64,000 bases of DNA from Halocatena marina. Lineage in GTDB: Archaea > Halobacteriota > Halobacteria > Halobacteriales > Haloarculaceae. The notes under the pieces are model-generated. The model was not told the origin of the DNA, made no database searches, and saw nothing but the letters and a program-made list of their open reading frames with translations. A program made the translations under genes and the position numbers. This document shows, one piece after another, positions 1-9,627 of the stretch (within the stretch, counting starts at the first letter, position 1; each line of letters begins with the position of its first letter). The stretch spans positions 3,785,391 to 3,849,390 of the forward strand of contig NZ_JALLPK010000001.1 in the NCBI RefSeq assembly GCF_023276375.1, in the 5' to 3' direction.

Positions 1-1065
1 AACGAGATCCTCGACCCGGACACCGAACTCACCGGGGATGTAAACCCCGGGTTCGACGCTGAATACCATCCCTGGTTCGAGCTCGCGGTCGTTGCCAGCA
101 ACAATGTATGGCTCCTCGTGAACCGCGAGACCGACACCGTGTCCAGTCCGGTGGATGAACTGCTCGCCGTAGCCCGCCGATTCGATAACAGACCGAGCAG
201 CGCTATCAATTTCACTCGCCTCAATGCCGGGTTCGACGGTCTCCACGGCCGTCTCCAGTGCCTCTTGAACCAACTCGTGGACAGTCACGAACGTCGAGGA
301 CGGCTTGCCGTCGAACACCACAGTTCGCGTCTGGTCACTCGGGTATTCATTGGCTCGTGTCCCGAAATCGAGAACCACTGGATCGCCAGCTTCGATTTCG
401 CGCTTGCCGTGACCGTGGTGTGGTTTTGCTCCATTCGGACCGCTTCCAACGATCGGTTCGAACGAGACCCCCGTCCCTCCCGCCGCCGTAAGACGCGTCT
501 CGATCTCGGTAGCGAGTTCCGTCTCCGTCATTCCAACTGCACTGGAGCCAAGTTCCCGAATCGCCTCCATCGCTTGGTCTGCGATCGTCGCCGCCTCCCG
601 TAGCGCGTCGAGTTCGGCACTATCTTTTCGGCATCGCTGTGGACCGAGTACCTCGCTTGCGAGTCCGAACGTCGCCGCCGGAAACACATCTCGGAGATCC
701 TGCGTGAACTGCGCCCACATCGTGTCATCGACGAGAAGATGATTTTCGTCACCCGGTTCTCCAATCTCAAGCGACGACTCATCAACGACCGTTTCGAGAA
801 GCGCGAGGGGGTCATCGTCGTCACTCCACGTCCGGACGTTAGTGACCCACGATTCGTCTCGAATGTGCTCGCCGTACATGTCTGGAACGACGAAGACTGG
901 CTTGCCCGTCGCCGGAAGGAGAAAGAACAGGTGACGCTCGCTCGGCTCTTCGTCGAAGCCCGTCGTGTAGTAGAGGTTCTGACTCGGGAACAAGATAGCT
1001 GCTGATGCTCCGTGGTCCTGAAGCTGCTTCTGACAAGCGTTGGTTCGGCGCTCGAATGGCGTCAT
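1..1065 (-). CDS. M24 family Xaa-Pro-type aminopeptidase, 3' end outside window
   Basis: Cytoplasmic metallopeptidase of the M24 (Xaa-Pro dipeptidase/aminopeptidase) family, which removes residues N-terminal to proline. Translating the minus strand gives an N-terminal creatinase-like domain starting MTPFERRTNACQ, then the pita-bread catalytic domain. Visible metal-site motifs are LDFGTR, SDQTRT and HRTGHGVGLAVHE, then VEPG and a final Glu in GVRVED. 355 codons lie in the window; the frame is open at base 1, so only the last residues are missing. The start is placed at 1065; an in-frame ATG at 1083 would add six residues. Family assignment is firm; substrate preference is not readable. Confidence 0.88.
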   Translation of the reverse strand, partial: MTPFERRTNACQKQLQDHGASAAILFPSQNLYYTTGFDEEPSERHLFFLLPATGKPVFVVPDMYGEHIRDESWVTNVRTWSDDDDPLALLETVVDESSLEIGEPGDENHLLVDDTMWAQFTQDLRDVFPAATFGLASEVLGPQRCRKDSAELDALREAATIADQAMEAIRELGSSAVGMTETELATEIETRLTAAGGTGVSFEPIVGSGPNGAKPHHGHGKREIEAGDPVVLDFGTRANEYPSDQTRTVVFDGKPSSTFVTVHELVQEALETAVETVEPGIEASEIDSAARSVIESAGYGEQFIHRTGHGVGLAVHEEPYIVAGNDRELEPGMVFSVEPGVYIPGEFGVRVEDLV

Positions 1066-1266
1066 ACTCCGTCTTTTGTTCATGACAACTAAGCCGTTCT
1101 GCCACCATCCCAGATCGATTCCTGATACGAAAAGCGCCATTCGATTCGCCAGTGAGACAGGTCCGGACTTCGAATTTACGACTGTTGTTATAAGCTGAGA
1201 AACCAATAGAATTGATAAAACTCTTTATTCTCCAGATCATTTTTTCAAGAATTGGTACCGACGATT

Positions 1267-1713
1267 ATGGGAGATGATTTCAATCACGACGGTGAACACG
1301 GTGGGACAGACCAACCGCCGCGCTGGAGGAGGCAAACCATCCCTCTCGACACCATATTCCAACTCTTGAGCAATCAGCGTCGTCGGTACGCTCTCTACTG
1401 TCTGAATCGATTCCCAGGTAGCGCGATAGAAATTGATACTCTTGTACAGCACATCTCGGGGATGGAAACCGATTCCCAACCGGAATTGATTGATCTCGGG
1501 GCCGACACTGATGACGCTGAAACCCACCGTGATACGTACCATCACAAGCTTACTGTGGATCTCCTCCACAAACACCTCCCAAAACTCGAAACGGCTGGCG
1601 TTATCGACTATGACACACGGAGTGGTATGATTCGATACTGGGTTCACCCATCGCTGCAAGAATGGCTCGAACACGCAGAGTACAAAGAGTGCGAGCAGCG
1701 GTTAGGATCGTAA
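1267..1713 (+). CDS. Winged-helix protein of the DUF7344 type
   Basis: A 148-residue haloarchaeal protein with one winged-helix-like domain. The stretch around LLSNQRRRYALYCL is the usual first helix of this family. The later segment with LHKHLPKLETAGVIDYD is the recognition helix and wing, ending in a Trp-rich tail. Such proteins are presumed transcription regulators; no ligand domain is present. The frame is open from a TTG at 1252, but the ATG at 1267 is the better start. It stands alone between two genes on the other strand. A related winged-helix gene is at 37874-38212. Target unknown. Confidence 0.75.
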   Translation: MGDDFNHDGEHGGTDQPPRWRRQTIPLDTIFQLLSNQRRRYALYCLNRFPGSAIEIDTLVQHISGMETDSQPELIDLGADTDDAETHRDTYHHKLTVDLLHKHLPKLETAGVIDYDTRSGMIRYWVHPSLQEWLEHAEYKECEQRLGS

Positions 1714-1765
1714 CGTCGTCTCTTGATAGCAGTTCGAAGTAGCACAATTATCGAACTATGCTTGG

Positions 1766-3055
1766 TTACAGCACCGAACTGATCCGATCTACGATCTGTC
1801 GCTTTTCTGATTCGGTGATTTCGTGGTGCTGAAGCCGCTTTCGCAACGCATCGGTCACTTCGGGAGCATTCGAGACAATGTTATGTTGTTCTTTGCTGTC
1901 CTCAGTGAGGTTGTACAGCTCTTCGGTGTCGGGCGTGACGATATACTTCCATCCGTGGCCACGGACGGATTTGACCCGGTCAAACTCTGTTTTAGAGAGA
2001 CAGAAGTCGCTCGTGTACTGTTCCGGAGTGAGAGCACTATCTGCACTATCGAAGACAATCTGTGGAAGTTGTGAGAGAGAGAGCTGTTCGGTCACAGTTT
2101 CGCTCGTATCGCATCCATAAACGACGAGTGGCACCCGAATGTTCTCTTCGTATAGCACTCGTTCGTGGCCGTAAGTGCCGTGTTCGCCGTGGGCTTCTCC
2201 GTGGTCGGCCATAACGATGAAAGTTGGATCGCCTTTGGGGCTGTCGTCGAGGAATCGGGCAAAAAACGCATCGACCGACCGAACAGTATCGCGGTAGGCG
2301 CGCCGTATCGACCGCCCAGCGTGCTCTGGGAGCGGATCGTCTGAATCCCGTCCGTGCCAGTATCGAGCCACGCTGTAGTACATCTCCAGCGCAGACGTTT
2401 CTTGCCGGTATCGACGCGGCGTGATGTACGGCTGGTGGCTGTCGAGCAGAAACACCCAGAGAAAATACGGCTCCGACAGTTCTGCCATCGCGGTCTGAAT
2501 CTCTTCATACAGGCCGGTCCACTGAGCGAACCACTCTCGCTTTGTCTTCCAATTGAACGCGTTTTCGGCGTTCAGACGGCTCAATACGCCATCAACTCCG
2601 GCTACAAGTGACGATTCCGAGTATGCACGGTCATTCGCACTGCTCTCAACGAAGCGATCGAAGCCGCTGTCGAACCCCGTGTCGACGCTCGTCCACGGAC
2701 TCGCTGTAACGCTCCCTGTCGAATATCCACACGCGGATAACCGATCGGCGATCGTCCCATATCGGGTAAGGTGTTCGGCCAATCGCGCCCGTCGAGCCAC
2801 CCAGTCCTGCTCTGGACACTGTTCTCGGTACTGGTAGAACGCTCCAGTCGAGAACACCGGAGCGGACGAGGGAGTTCGCGGTCCTGGTGCAACCGCATTC
2901 AGAAAGCCGATGCCTTCGCTCGCCATCCGATCGAGCGTCGGCGTCAGATCCAGATCACGCTCGGGATCGACGAACCCACAGTGGTCTGCGCGTAAACAGT
3001 CCACCGTGACAAGAACGATGTTCTCACTCACGCTATTCGATACGTCACCCGCCAT
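1766..3055 (-). CDS. Alkaline-phosphatase/sulfatase superfamily hydrolase
   Basis: A 429-residue protein of the sulfatase-like branch of the alkaline phosphatase superfamily. Metal-site motifs are visible: VTVDCLRADH near the N-terminus and MADHGEAHGEHGTYGH near residue 285. The region where sulfatases carry their formylglycine motif (Cys/Ser-x-Pro-x-Arg) reads GPRTPSSAPVFSTG and does not match, so sulfate-ester hydrolysis cannot be assumed. There is no signal peptide. It is divergent from a second family member at 3442 across about 390 bp. Family membership is firm; substrate unknown. Confidence 0.82.
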   Translation of the reverse strand: MAGDVSNSVSENIVLVTVDCLRADHCGFVDPERDLDLTPTLDRMASEGIGFLNAVAPGPRTPSSAPVFSTGAFYQYREQCPEQDWVARRARLAEHLTRYGTIADRLSACGYSTGSVTASPWTSVDTGFDSGFDRFVESSANDRAYSESSLVAGVDGVLSRLNAENAFNWKTKREWFAQWTGLYEEIQTAMAELSEPYFLWVFLLDSHQPYITPRRYRQETSALEMYYSVARYWHGRDSDDPLPEHAGRSIRRAYRDTVRSVDAFFARFLDDSPKGDPTFIVMADHGEAHGEHGTYGHERVLYEENIRVPLVVYGCDTSETVTEQLSLSQLPQIVFDSADSALTPEQYTSDFCLSKTEFDRVKSVRGHGWKYIVTPDTEELYNLTEDSKEQHNIVSNAPEVTDALRKRLQHHEITESEKRQIVDRISSVL

Positions 3056-3441
3056 CTAAAAGAATGCAGCGTGAGTGCCTCGGGTCAGGTTGGTGGGGTA
3101 AAAGCATTAATGCAGTTTGTTGTTGGCGATCGGTCTGGGAAATCCCGCTGAAGCGCAAAGTGGGCCATTCTTTTCGGTCGGTCCATCTCTTTGGCCGTTG
3201 AGCAAGCGAATCACCGGGCTCACAAACCAACCGTCTACTCGGAAGGTAAGCCTGTCTGGATCGAGGCGCGTAAGCCGCCCGTCATCATCCCATTCCGTCG
3301 CAGAACAGAGTGTACTTCATATCACAGTCAGAGGGAACTAGAAAAGCCATGGGTCACCCGATCCGTGGTTGTCACATCAATCGAACGGGCATCATACGAG
3401 CACGATACCCACCACCCGCCGAACGAATACGTTACATCTGT
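3056..3441. other. Intergenic region between divergent hydrolase genes
   Basis: About 385 bp between the start codons of the two divergent sulfatase-like genes. Short open frames exist on both strands, but none has convincing composition or a recognisable product. The stretch presumably carries both promoters; I could not assign a TATA box confidently. Confidence 0.5.
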
Positions 3442-4458
3442 ATGGGAATGTTGTCACAGTACATGCGTTCGATCAAACGCGCTATCGGCCACGCTCTCTC
3501 CGATAGTAGAAGTGTGAAAGAACTCTACGGGGTGGGTATTGCTGGGTGGCTCGCTTACAGCACGCGCGTTCCATTTGGAACGAACATCTACGAGCGAGAG
3601 TGGGACGCCCTCATCGTTCTCGATGCCTGTCGTGTCGATACGCTGCAAGCTGTCGCCGACGAGTACGAGTTTCTCGACACTGTCGATAGCATTCGTTCGG
3701 TTGGAAGCACCTCGAAAGAGTGGATCCTGAAGACGTTCACGGATGATTATCGCGAGCAGATCAACGAAACAGCGTACCTCACCGCGAATTCGTGGGCTTC
3801 TGAGGCGCTGGCGGCTGATGCGAACCCACTGCTCTACCCCTCTGCGGGTGACACCGTCGTCTCGAAGCTCGGTGTGACTCGACTCCTCCGCGATTCCGGT
3901 ATCACGGCGGATGATTTCTCCGATTTCCGTCCCCTCTGGAACGATCTAGCAGAGCGAAACCCGTACGGACCGACGCCGCTTCCGAGTGACGTTACTGACT
4001 ATACGATCGCGTACTGTCGTGAGATGAACCCCCGTCGACTCGTCGTCCACTACATGCAACCGCACGATCCGCACCTCGCAAGCGCACTCGATCGGGGACA
4101 CATCACAGAGGTCGAACAGCGTCCGTGGGACGCGCTTCGCGACGGTGCAGACGCCGATACCGTCCGGGAAAACTACACTGACAACCTTCGGCTCGTTCTG
4201 GATGAACTGTCGCGTCTCCTCCAAAATGCTACGTTCGAGACTGTCGCAATCACCGCTGACCACGGCGAACTCTTGGGCGAGATGGGCCTCTTCTCTCACG
4301 GTGCAGCCATTCCTCACCCAGCAGTGAAACGCGTCCCGTGGGTCACGTGCTCTGCAACCGACACCGAGACTGTCACACCAGAGATCGACACGACCGACGC
4401 GAGTGATACAAGCGAAGAAGACGTCATTGCCCACCTGAAACAGTTGGGATACATCTGA
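3442..4458 (+). CDS. Sulfatase-like hydrolase (alkaline phosphatase superfamily)
   Basis: A 338-residue protein starting MGMLSQYMRS. Superfamily metal ligands are seen in LIVLDACRVDTL and ITADHGELLGEMGLFSHG; a Pro/Trp pair before the C-terminus (VPWV) follows the usual sheet. No Cys/Ser-x-Pro-x-Arg sulfatase signature is present; the corresponding region reads SIRSVGSTSKEW. The frame is open upstream to 3310, but that part looks non-coding, so the ATG at 3442 (or 3448) is preferred. It is one of three superfamily members within 5 kb. Haloarchaea often carry such genes beside surface-polysaccharide loci, but no glycosyltransferase is seen here. Substrate unknown. Confidence 0.78.
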   Translation: MGMLSQYMRSIKRAIGHALSDSRSVKELYGVGIAGWLAYSTRVPFGTNIYEREWDALIVLDACRVDTLQAVADEYEFLDTVDSIRSVGSTSKEWILKTFTDDYREQINETAYLTANSWASEALAADANPLLYPSAGDTVVSKLGVTRLLRDSGITADDFSDFRPLWNDLAERNPYGPTPLPSDVTDYTIAYCREMNPRRLVVHYMQPHDPHLASALDRGHITEVEQRPWDALRDGADADTVRENYTDNLRLVLDELSRLLQNATFETVAITADHGELLGEMGLFSHGAAIPHPAVKRVPWVTCSATDTETVTPEIDTTDASDTSEEDVIAHLKQLGYI

Positions 4459-4558
4459 GGACTCGGTCTGTCGAATCTTTTCCGAGCGGACCGATCGATA
4501 GAAGCGGCCAATCGATTCGCTCAGGCGCTCTTCTCCGATTGGGTCCACACCAACAACC

Positions 4559-5050
4559 TCAGTCGAGCGGCACGACTTCGTCACCGGGCTGTATCGTTCC
4601 ACCATCGACAATATCTGCTCTAAGCCCTCCGCGGTGGGTGAGTGCCCCGAGAACGCCGTCCGTAGTGATTCGCTGTAAGTGATCACACGGTTCACAGAGC
4701 CGGTCTCCACGACAGACGACGTCCCCAATTCGGAACCGATTCCCGACGAGGTGATTGAGCGCAACGTTACGGGTCTCGATATTCCGACGGTGTTCGCCGG
4801 GAGCGAGCTCGATTCCAGCCTCACGCTCGATTGCTTCGATGGCCTCTCGCTCGATGAGCGTCACGTCGTAGCCAGCAGGTCGTGTTTCGTCCGAATCCCA
4901 CTTGACGAACGTCCCCGTTTCGATGTCGCTGAAATACCGGTCGCCACGAAGACCACTACTGGCAACGGCTTCGATTTTGTCAACGTCCTGCATCTCGGCT
5001 TCTCCTTCGGGTGCGATGAAAATTCGATCAGCTGTGCCTGTCCCGTTCAT
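4559..5050 (-). CDS. MOSC domain protein
   Basis: A 163-residue single-domain MOSC protein, related to the C-terminal domain of molybdenum-cofactor sulfurases. Visible features are the GLRGDRYF segment, RRNIETRNVALNHLVG, and the conserved Cys motif LCEPCDHL near the C-terminus. Known family members move sulfur or bind molybdopterin for reductases such as YiiM/MARC-type enzymes. Start taken at the ATG at 5050 (MNGTGTADRI); the frame is open further upstream, but the extension is unlike family members. It is convergent with the gene ending at 4458. No molybdoenzyme lies in the window, so its partner is unknown. Confidence 0.85.
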   Translation of the reverse strand: MNGTGTADRIFIAPEGEAEMQDVDKIEAVASSGLRGDRYFSDIETGTFVKWDSDETRPAGYDVTLIEREAIEAIEREAGIELAPGEHRRNIETRNVALNHLVGNRFRIGDVVCRGDRLCEPCDHLQRITTDGVLGALTHRGGLRADIVDGGTIQPGDEVVPLD

Positions 5051-5156
5051 GGTACTAAATTTCACTCTCTGCACATATACATTTGTTAAGGATAGATGGA
5101 TTGCAAACAAGTTGCGAACGAAGTGGCGTTCCGGTCTCTAATCGTTTGGAGACATT

Positions 5157-6485
5157 TTATTTGTATCCAAGCGCTTCGAGGCGGTCTTTGATCATTCGTC
5201 CAGGCATTTGTCCGCTGTTGCTGTTTTCACCTGCGGACCATTCTTCGTCGATAACAGCGAGCAGTTCCTCGACGTTCGCCTGATCCGCACGAGCGGGCGT
5301 CTCCCCAGGTGTTGCCGGATCGACGGTCGAGTGGAGGAGAACGTTGTCTTCCCGTGAATGGATGATTTTTTCTGTTCCTCGGTAGACTGCCTTTCGCTCT
5401 GTGCCGTGACGACAGGATTCGCAAACGACAGCGCGGTCGTCTGGAATCTCGTCTTGCCACGCCACGCCGGGAAACGGACCGTCGTGGCCGAACGCCCGGA
5501 GGATGGTGTTCGGAATGTCACGGAGGCTTGCCCAGCCGCCTGATGGAACAATTGAACCATGGTCAGGATGATGTGCTGCTGCCGGAACGCGGGCAAGCAT
5601 GTCGTACGGCGTTCCGCCGTGGCCGACAGAATACGCCGGTCGAGAGTCGGAAAATTGCTTGTCTATCTCGTGGTGTTCCCAGTGGAGCTCGCCGTGATCG
5701 CCGGTGACGATGAGGAATGTGTCTTCGAGTATCTCATCGAGCAGGGGCGAAAGCTGTGCTTCAACGTGCGCGAGACACGCCCGATAGAGTTCGAGCCGGT
5801 TTTCGCGGTAGCGAAGACACGCTGGATCGTCTTCATCGTACGCATCCCAGTAGTCGTAGTTCCACGTCGAGAGTCCGTCGATCGTCGTATCGACCTGCTC
5901 TCCAAGGTATTCGCTCGGTGGATCGAGCGGTTCGTGGAGATCTGAGAAATGGAGGTACGCGAATGTTTTGTCTCGGTGTTGACGCCACGATCGGTATCGG
6001 TCAACGACGTGCTGTGCCCCCGTATTCGCCGAGGCGTGGTGTCGCTGATACCAACCACCGGCTGCGAGGAGTGGGATCGTAAAGTCCGAAGCGAAAAACG
6101 TCGAATATCCGCTTTGTTCGAGCGTGACTGGGAGGAGATCGACATCGGTCGCTTGCTCCGGAATAAGATACGTTCCGTCAGCACTTCTGACGTGGCTGCC
6201 GTGCTCGCTGGGATACAGCCCCGTGTGCATGCTGGTGACCGATGGAAACGTCCACGTGCCGGGTGTGATTGCGCTCCCGAACGAAAGCGGGAGATCTGGA
6301 GCACAATCGGGCCTGAGCGCATCGATAACGAGAACGAGGACGTGGTTGGGACCAGTTGCAGTAAGGTGGGGGGCGTCGAACGATCGACGTCGGTGTCCGA
6401 GATCGGCACGCTTTGCCTGATATGTCAAATACGCTGGCGCAAGAAGCGACCGAAGCAGCCGTATGCTCTCATTCACTCGTGTCAT
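5157..6485 (-). CDS. Sulfatase-like hydrolase (alkaline phosphatase superfamily)
   Basis: A 442-residue hydrolase. Metal-site motifs are LVLVIDALRPDCAPDL near residue 52 and VTGDHGELHWEHHE near residue 260, with a later VGHGG His. The nucleophile region reads WTFPSVTSMHTGLYPSEHG, so the residue at the sulfatase Cys/Ser position appears to be Thr. Phosphatase, phosphodiesterase or transferase activity is as likely as sulfatase activity. No signal peptide is seen. It is the third family member in this segment and lies on the opposite strand to the ABC transporter that follows. Confidence 0.8.
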   Translation of the reverse strand: MTRVNESIRLLRSLLAPAYLTYQAKRADLGHRRRSFDAPHLTATGPNHVLVLVIDALRPDCAPDLPLSFGSAITPGTWTFPSVTSMHTGLYPSEHGSHVRSADGTYLIPEQATDVDLLPVTLEQSGYSTFFASDFTIPLLAAGGWYQRHHASANTGAQHVVDRYRSWRQHRDKTFAYLHFSDLHEPLDPPSEYLGEQVDTTIDGLSTWNYDYWDAYDEDDPACLRYRENRLELYRACLAHVEAQLSPLLDEILEDTFLIVTGDHGELHWEHHEIDKQFSDSRPAYSVGHGGTPYDMLARVPAAAHHPDHGSIVPSGGWASLRDIPNTILRAFGHDGPFPGVAWQDEIPDDRAVVCESCRHGTERKAVYRGTEKIIHSREDNVLLHSTVDPATPGETPARADQANVEELLAVIDEEWSAGENSNSGQMPGRMIKDRLEALGYK

Positions 6486-6727
6486 TCACACTCCTCTGTG
6501 CAAAGCCTGTCTGCATACAAATACCACCTGATGTTTGTTTATCCAACTGCGGTCGTCGAACGAGGTTCGCTCTCCCATCAGCGAACGCGAACTTAGACGC
6601 GCGTCAGAAGAGATCATCCACTGCTGCGTTGTGGACGATGAGGTCGTCGTGACGTAGTTCGCGGCAGTTCGTGTCATGATCGAAGTTCCTAAATGATTTA
6701 ACCTTCCTGACCGTACGACGGCCAACA

Positions 6728-9571
6728 GTGACCGACTTACTTTCACTTTCCGGGCTCAAGACACAGTTCAACACTGACCGTGGTGTGGTGAAGGCAGTCG
6801 ATGGAATTGACCTCACTATCCGCGAAGGCGAGACAGTCGGTCTCGTCGGGGAGAGTGGTTCGGGCAAGTCCGTTACTGCCCTCTCGACGATGGGTCTGAT
6901 CGATGCACCAGGCGAAATCGCCGACGGTCAGGTCCTGTTCCACGATGCTGATCTCGTTAGTTACGTAGCACGGAAATATCCCGACCAGATCGTCACTGGC
7001 CGACATGACGGATTCATTTATATCAACGATGGCCAGATTGACATGTCGTCCATCCCCGATCGCATCAACGTGCCCAATCGCGCTGATGCGCTCGCAACGC
7101 TTGCTCGTGAGAACCCCAAGGACATCGTCCAAGATCCCAACGATACGGGCTTTCTCTACATCGATGAGGGATACGTCGACCTCACCGATGTGCCGGAACC
7201 GGTGTTGCGCGATGTCCGTGGCGGCGACATCGGCATGATCTTTCAGGACCCGATGACGTCGCTCAATCCCGCGCTCACTGTCGGTGAGCAGGTCGCAGAA
7301 AGCCTTGAGCTTCATCGGTATGGTGGCCGAAAGAAGGATACGTGGTTCAACGCCGTCAACGAAGCACTCTCTCGGGGCGGAATGAACGAAGATCTCCGCG
7401 AGGAGACCATCGATCTGCTCGCAGAGGTCGGGATCCCCGAACCGTCCCAGCGTGTTGATGAGTATCCCCACGAGTTCTCCGGCGGAATGCGCCAGCGCGT
7501 CCTTATCGCCATCGCACTGGCCTGTCGCCCGAAACTACTCATCGCTGACGAACCCACGACTGCTCTCGACGTGACAATTCAGGCTCAGATTCTCGATCTC
7601 ATCACGGAGTTACAAGATGATCTCGGAATGTCTGTCCTGTTCATTACCCACGACCTCGGTGTCGTCGCGGAGACGTGTGACCGTGTCGGCGTCATGTACG
7701 CCGGTGAGATCGTCGAAGAAGGTCCCGTTGAAGAGATCTTTACGAACCCTTCCCATCCATACACATACACTCTTCTCGAATCGATTCCACACGAGGGAAC
7801 CGATCGTCTCACTCCAATCGAAGGGAACGTTCCCGATCTCATCGACATGCCTGATGGGTGTAATTTCGCCCCCCGGTGTCCGTGGTCGAAGCCCGAGTGT
7901 ACGGGGAACGACATACCGTTCCTCCAGCACGGGCCGGCCAACGTCGACCACAGAGCGAAATGCATACTTCCAGAATACGATATCAATCGATACCAACCCG
8001 ATGGGATCAGTGCCACTTCCACCCACGAAATTTCGGACGACGAAGAGCCGCTTGTCTCTGTGAAGGGACTGGAAAAGCATTTCTCTCGAGCTGATGGAAT
8101 CCTCGATGAGTACTTCGGTCAAGCAGGAACTGTCAAAGCGGTCGATGGTATCGATTTGGACATCTACGAAGGAGAAACGCTCGGTCTCGTCGGCGAATCC
8201 GGTTGTGGGAAGTCGACAACCGGTCGGTCGATCCTTAGACTGCTTGATCCGACAGACGGAACGGTTCTGTTCATGGGCGACGATCTCGGTGATTTGAACC
8301 GATCGGAACTCCGGAAGAAGCGCCGAGACATGCAGATGATCTTCCAGGATCCCTTGTCGAGTCTCGATCCGCGACAAACAATCGGTGATACGATTTCAGA
8401 GCCGCTGTCTATCCACGACAGACCCAAATTCGACGTCTCCGCGAACGTTTTCGGCGGAAAGGACGTCACACTGACCGGTAGCGAGTCGTTGCTCGGCAAT
8501 CTGGTTGACCGGGACAGCAGTGATATCGCAGTGACAATTCGGGATGGAGAAATTGGCTCACTCGAAATTCGGACCGAGATTCTCTCCGAAGAGGATCTCG
8601 ACATTCAAATTAATGAGACCCGCACCGACCTTACCCTCTCAGTCGAGATCCCCCACTCAAAGCGCGACATCCGACGGCGGCGTCTCACCGAACTCCTCAA
8701 CGCGGTGGGACTCGATCCCAGCCAGCGTGACCGATATCCTCACGAACTGTCTGGCGGACAGCGCCAGCGTGTCGGTATAGCCCGGGCACTCGCGGTCGAT
8801 CCTGATTTCATCGTCTGTGACGAGCCAGTGAGCGCGCTTGACGTCAGTGTACAGGCACAGATCATCAATCTCCTCGAAGATCTTCAGGAACAGTATGGAC
8901 TGACGTATCTGTTTATCGCCCACGATCTATCCGTCGTTCGGCATATCTGCGATCGAATCGCAGTAATGTATCTCGGCGATGTCGTCGAAGTCGCTACCAC
9001 CGATGAATTGTTCTCAGAACCAAAGCACCCCTACACACGGGCGCTTCTGTCGGCGATTCCCGTACCGGATCCGACACGCGATACGAACAGAATTCTTCTG
9101 GAGGGTGGCGTCCCTAGCCCAGTCGACCCACCGTCTGGCTGTGCATTCCGAACGCGCTGTCCGTCGATAGTTCCACCGGAGAATCTCGATATCGAGCAGG
9201 AGACGTACCGAGAGGTCATGCATTTCCGCCAGCGCGTTGAGGATCGATCACTCGATCTTGAAGCGATTCGAGAGGAAGGACTCATCGCCGATGGAGGAAC
9301 TGGTCTCCCAGCGAGTACGTCACAAGATATGGGAAGCCAAACGAGACCGGCAGCGATCGTCGAGACCATCTTCGACAATCCGTTGACCGGCGAGGATCGC
9401 GTGACCATCGAGTGGGCTATCGAACTTATCGATTCGGGTAAGTGGGATGAGGCTATCGACGTGCTTCGCCAGCGCTTCGGTAGTGTCTGTGAACACCAGA
9501 ATCCAGTTCTCCAGAAAGAGCCCCACCCTGCGGCGTGCCACCTCTACAATCAACCAGATCACAGCCAATAG
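6728..9571 (+). CDS. Peptide/nickel-type ABC transporter, fused double ATPase (DppD-DppF) with insertions
   Basis: A 947-residue protein joining two oligopeptide-type ABC ATPases that are usually separate DppD and DppF subunits. Half 1: Walker A GESGSGKS (41-48), Q-loop FQDP (172-175), signature SGGMRQR (251-257), Walker B LLIADEP (270-276), switch His 308. Half 2: GESGCGKS (489-496), FQDP (539-542), SGGQRQR (675-681), FIVCDEP (694-700), His 732. Each half ends in the family's Cys-containing oligo-HPY segment ([15 protein letters not shown]). Extra sequence lies between Walker A and the Q-loop of half 1 (about 77-160) and after the Q-loop of half 2 (about 565-645), plus a tail of about 100 residues. 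The start is a GTG; GATTTA at 6695-6700 is a plausible TATA box for a leaderless transcript. It energises uptake with the binding protein and permeases downstream. Confidence 0.9.
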   Translation: MTDLLSLSGLKTQFNTDRGVVKAVDGIDLTIREGETVGLVGESGSGKSVTALSTMGLIDAPGEIADGQVLFHDADLVSYVARKYPDQIVTGRHDGFIYINDGQIDMSSIPDRINVPNRADALATLARENPKDIVQDPNDTGFLYIDEGYVDLTDVPEPVLRDVRGGDIGMIFQDPMTSLNPALTVGEQVAESLELHRYGGRKKDTWFNAVNEALSRGGMNEDLREETIDLLAEVGIPEPSQRVDEYPHEFSGGMRQRVLIAIALACRPKLLIADEPTTALDVTIQAQILDLITELQDDLGMSVLFITHDLGVVAETCDRVGVMYAGEIVEEGPVEEIFTNPSHPYTYTLLESIPHEGTDRLTPIEGNVPDLIDMPDGCNFAPRCPWSKPECTGNDIPFLQHGPANVDHRAKCILPEYDINRYQPDGISATSTHEISDDEEPLVSVKGLEKHFSRADGILDEYFGQAGTVKAVDGIDLDIYEGETLGLVGESGCGKSTTGRSILRLLDPTDGTVLFMGDDLGDLNRSELRKKRRDMQMIFQDPLSSLDPRQTIGDTISEPLSIHDRPKFDVSANVFGGKDVTLTGSESLLGNLVDRDSSDIAVTIRDGEIGSLEIRTEILSEEDLDIQINETRTDLTLSVEIPHSKRDIRRRRLTELLNAVGLDPSQRDRYPHELSGGQRQRVGIARALAVDPDFIVCDEPVSALDVSVQAQIINLLEDLQEQYGLTYLFIAHDLSVVRHICDRIAVMYLGDVVEVATTDELFSEPKHPYTRALLSAIPVPDPTRDTNRILLEGGVPSPVDPPSGCAFRTRCPSIVPPENLDIEQETYREVMHFRQRVEDRSLDLEAIREEGLIADGGTGLPASTSQDMGSQTRPAAIVETIFDNPLTGEDRVTIEWAIELIDSGKWDEAIDVLRQRFGSVCEHQNPVLQKEPHPAACHLYNQPDHSQ

Positions 9572-9599
9572 TAATTTTTTGTTGTCCATTTCGGTAGAC

Positions 9600-9606
9600 T
9601 TATATA
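9600..9606 (+). promoter_or_regulatory. TATA box of the binding-protein gene
   Basis: TTATATA lies about 25 bp before the ATG at 9628, the spacing expected for a haloarchaeal leaderless transcript. It argues that the binding-protein gene has its own promoter and that translation starts at 9628 rather than at the in-frame GTG at 9607 or ATG at 9616. Confidence 0.55.
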
Positions 9607-9627
9607 GTGAGATTCATGTGTCTGGGT

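Noticed and set aside
3946..4824. A 292-codon open frame on the minus strand
   Set aside because: It runs antisense to the sulfatase-like gene and into the MOSC gene, has no domain, and its Ser/Val/Arg-rich composition is that of a shadow frame.
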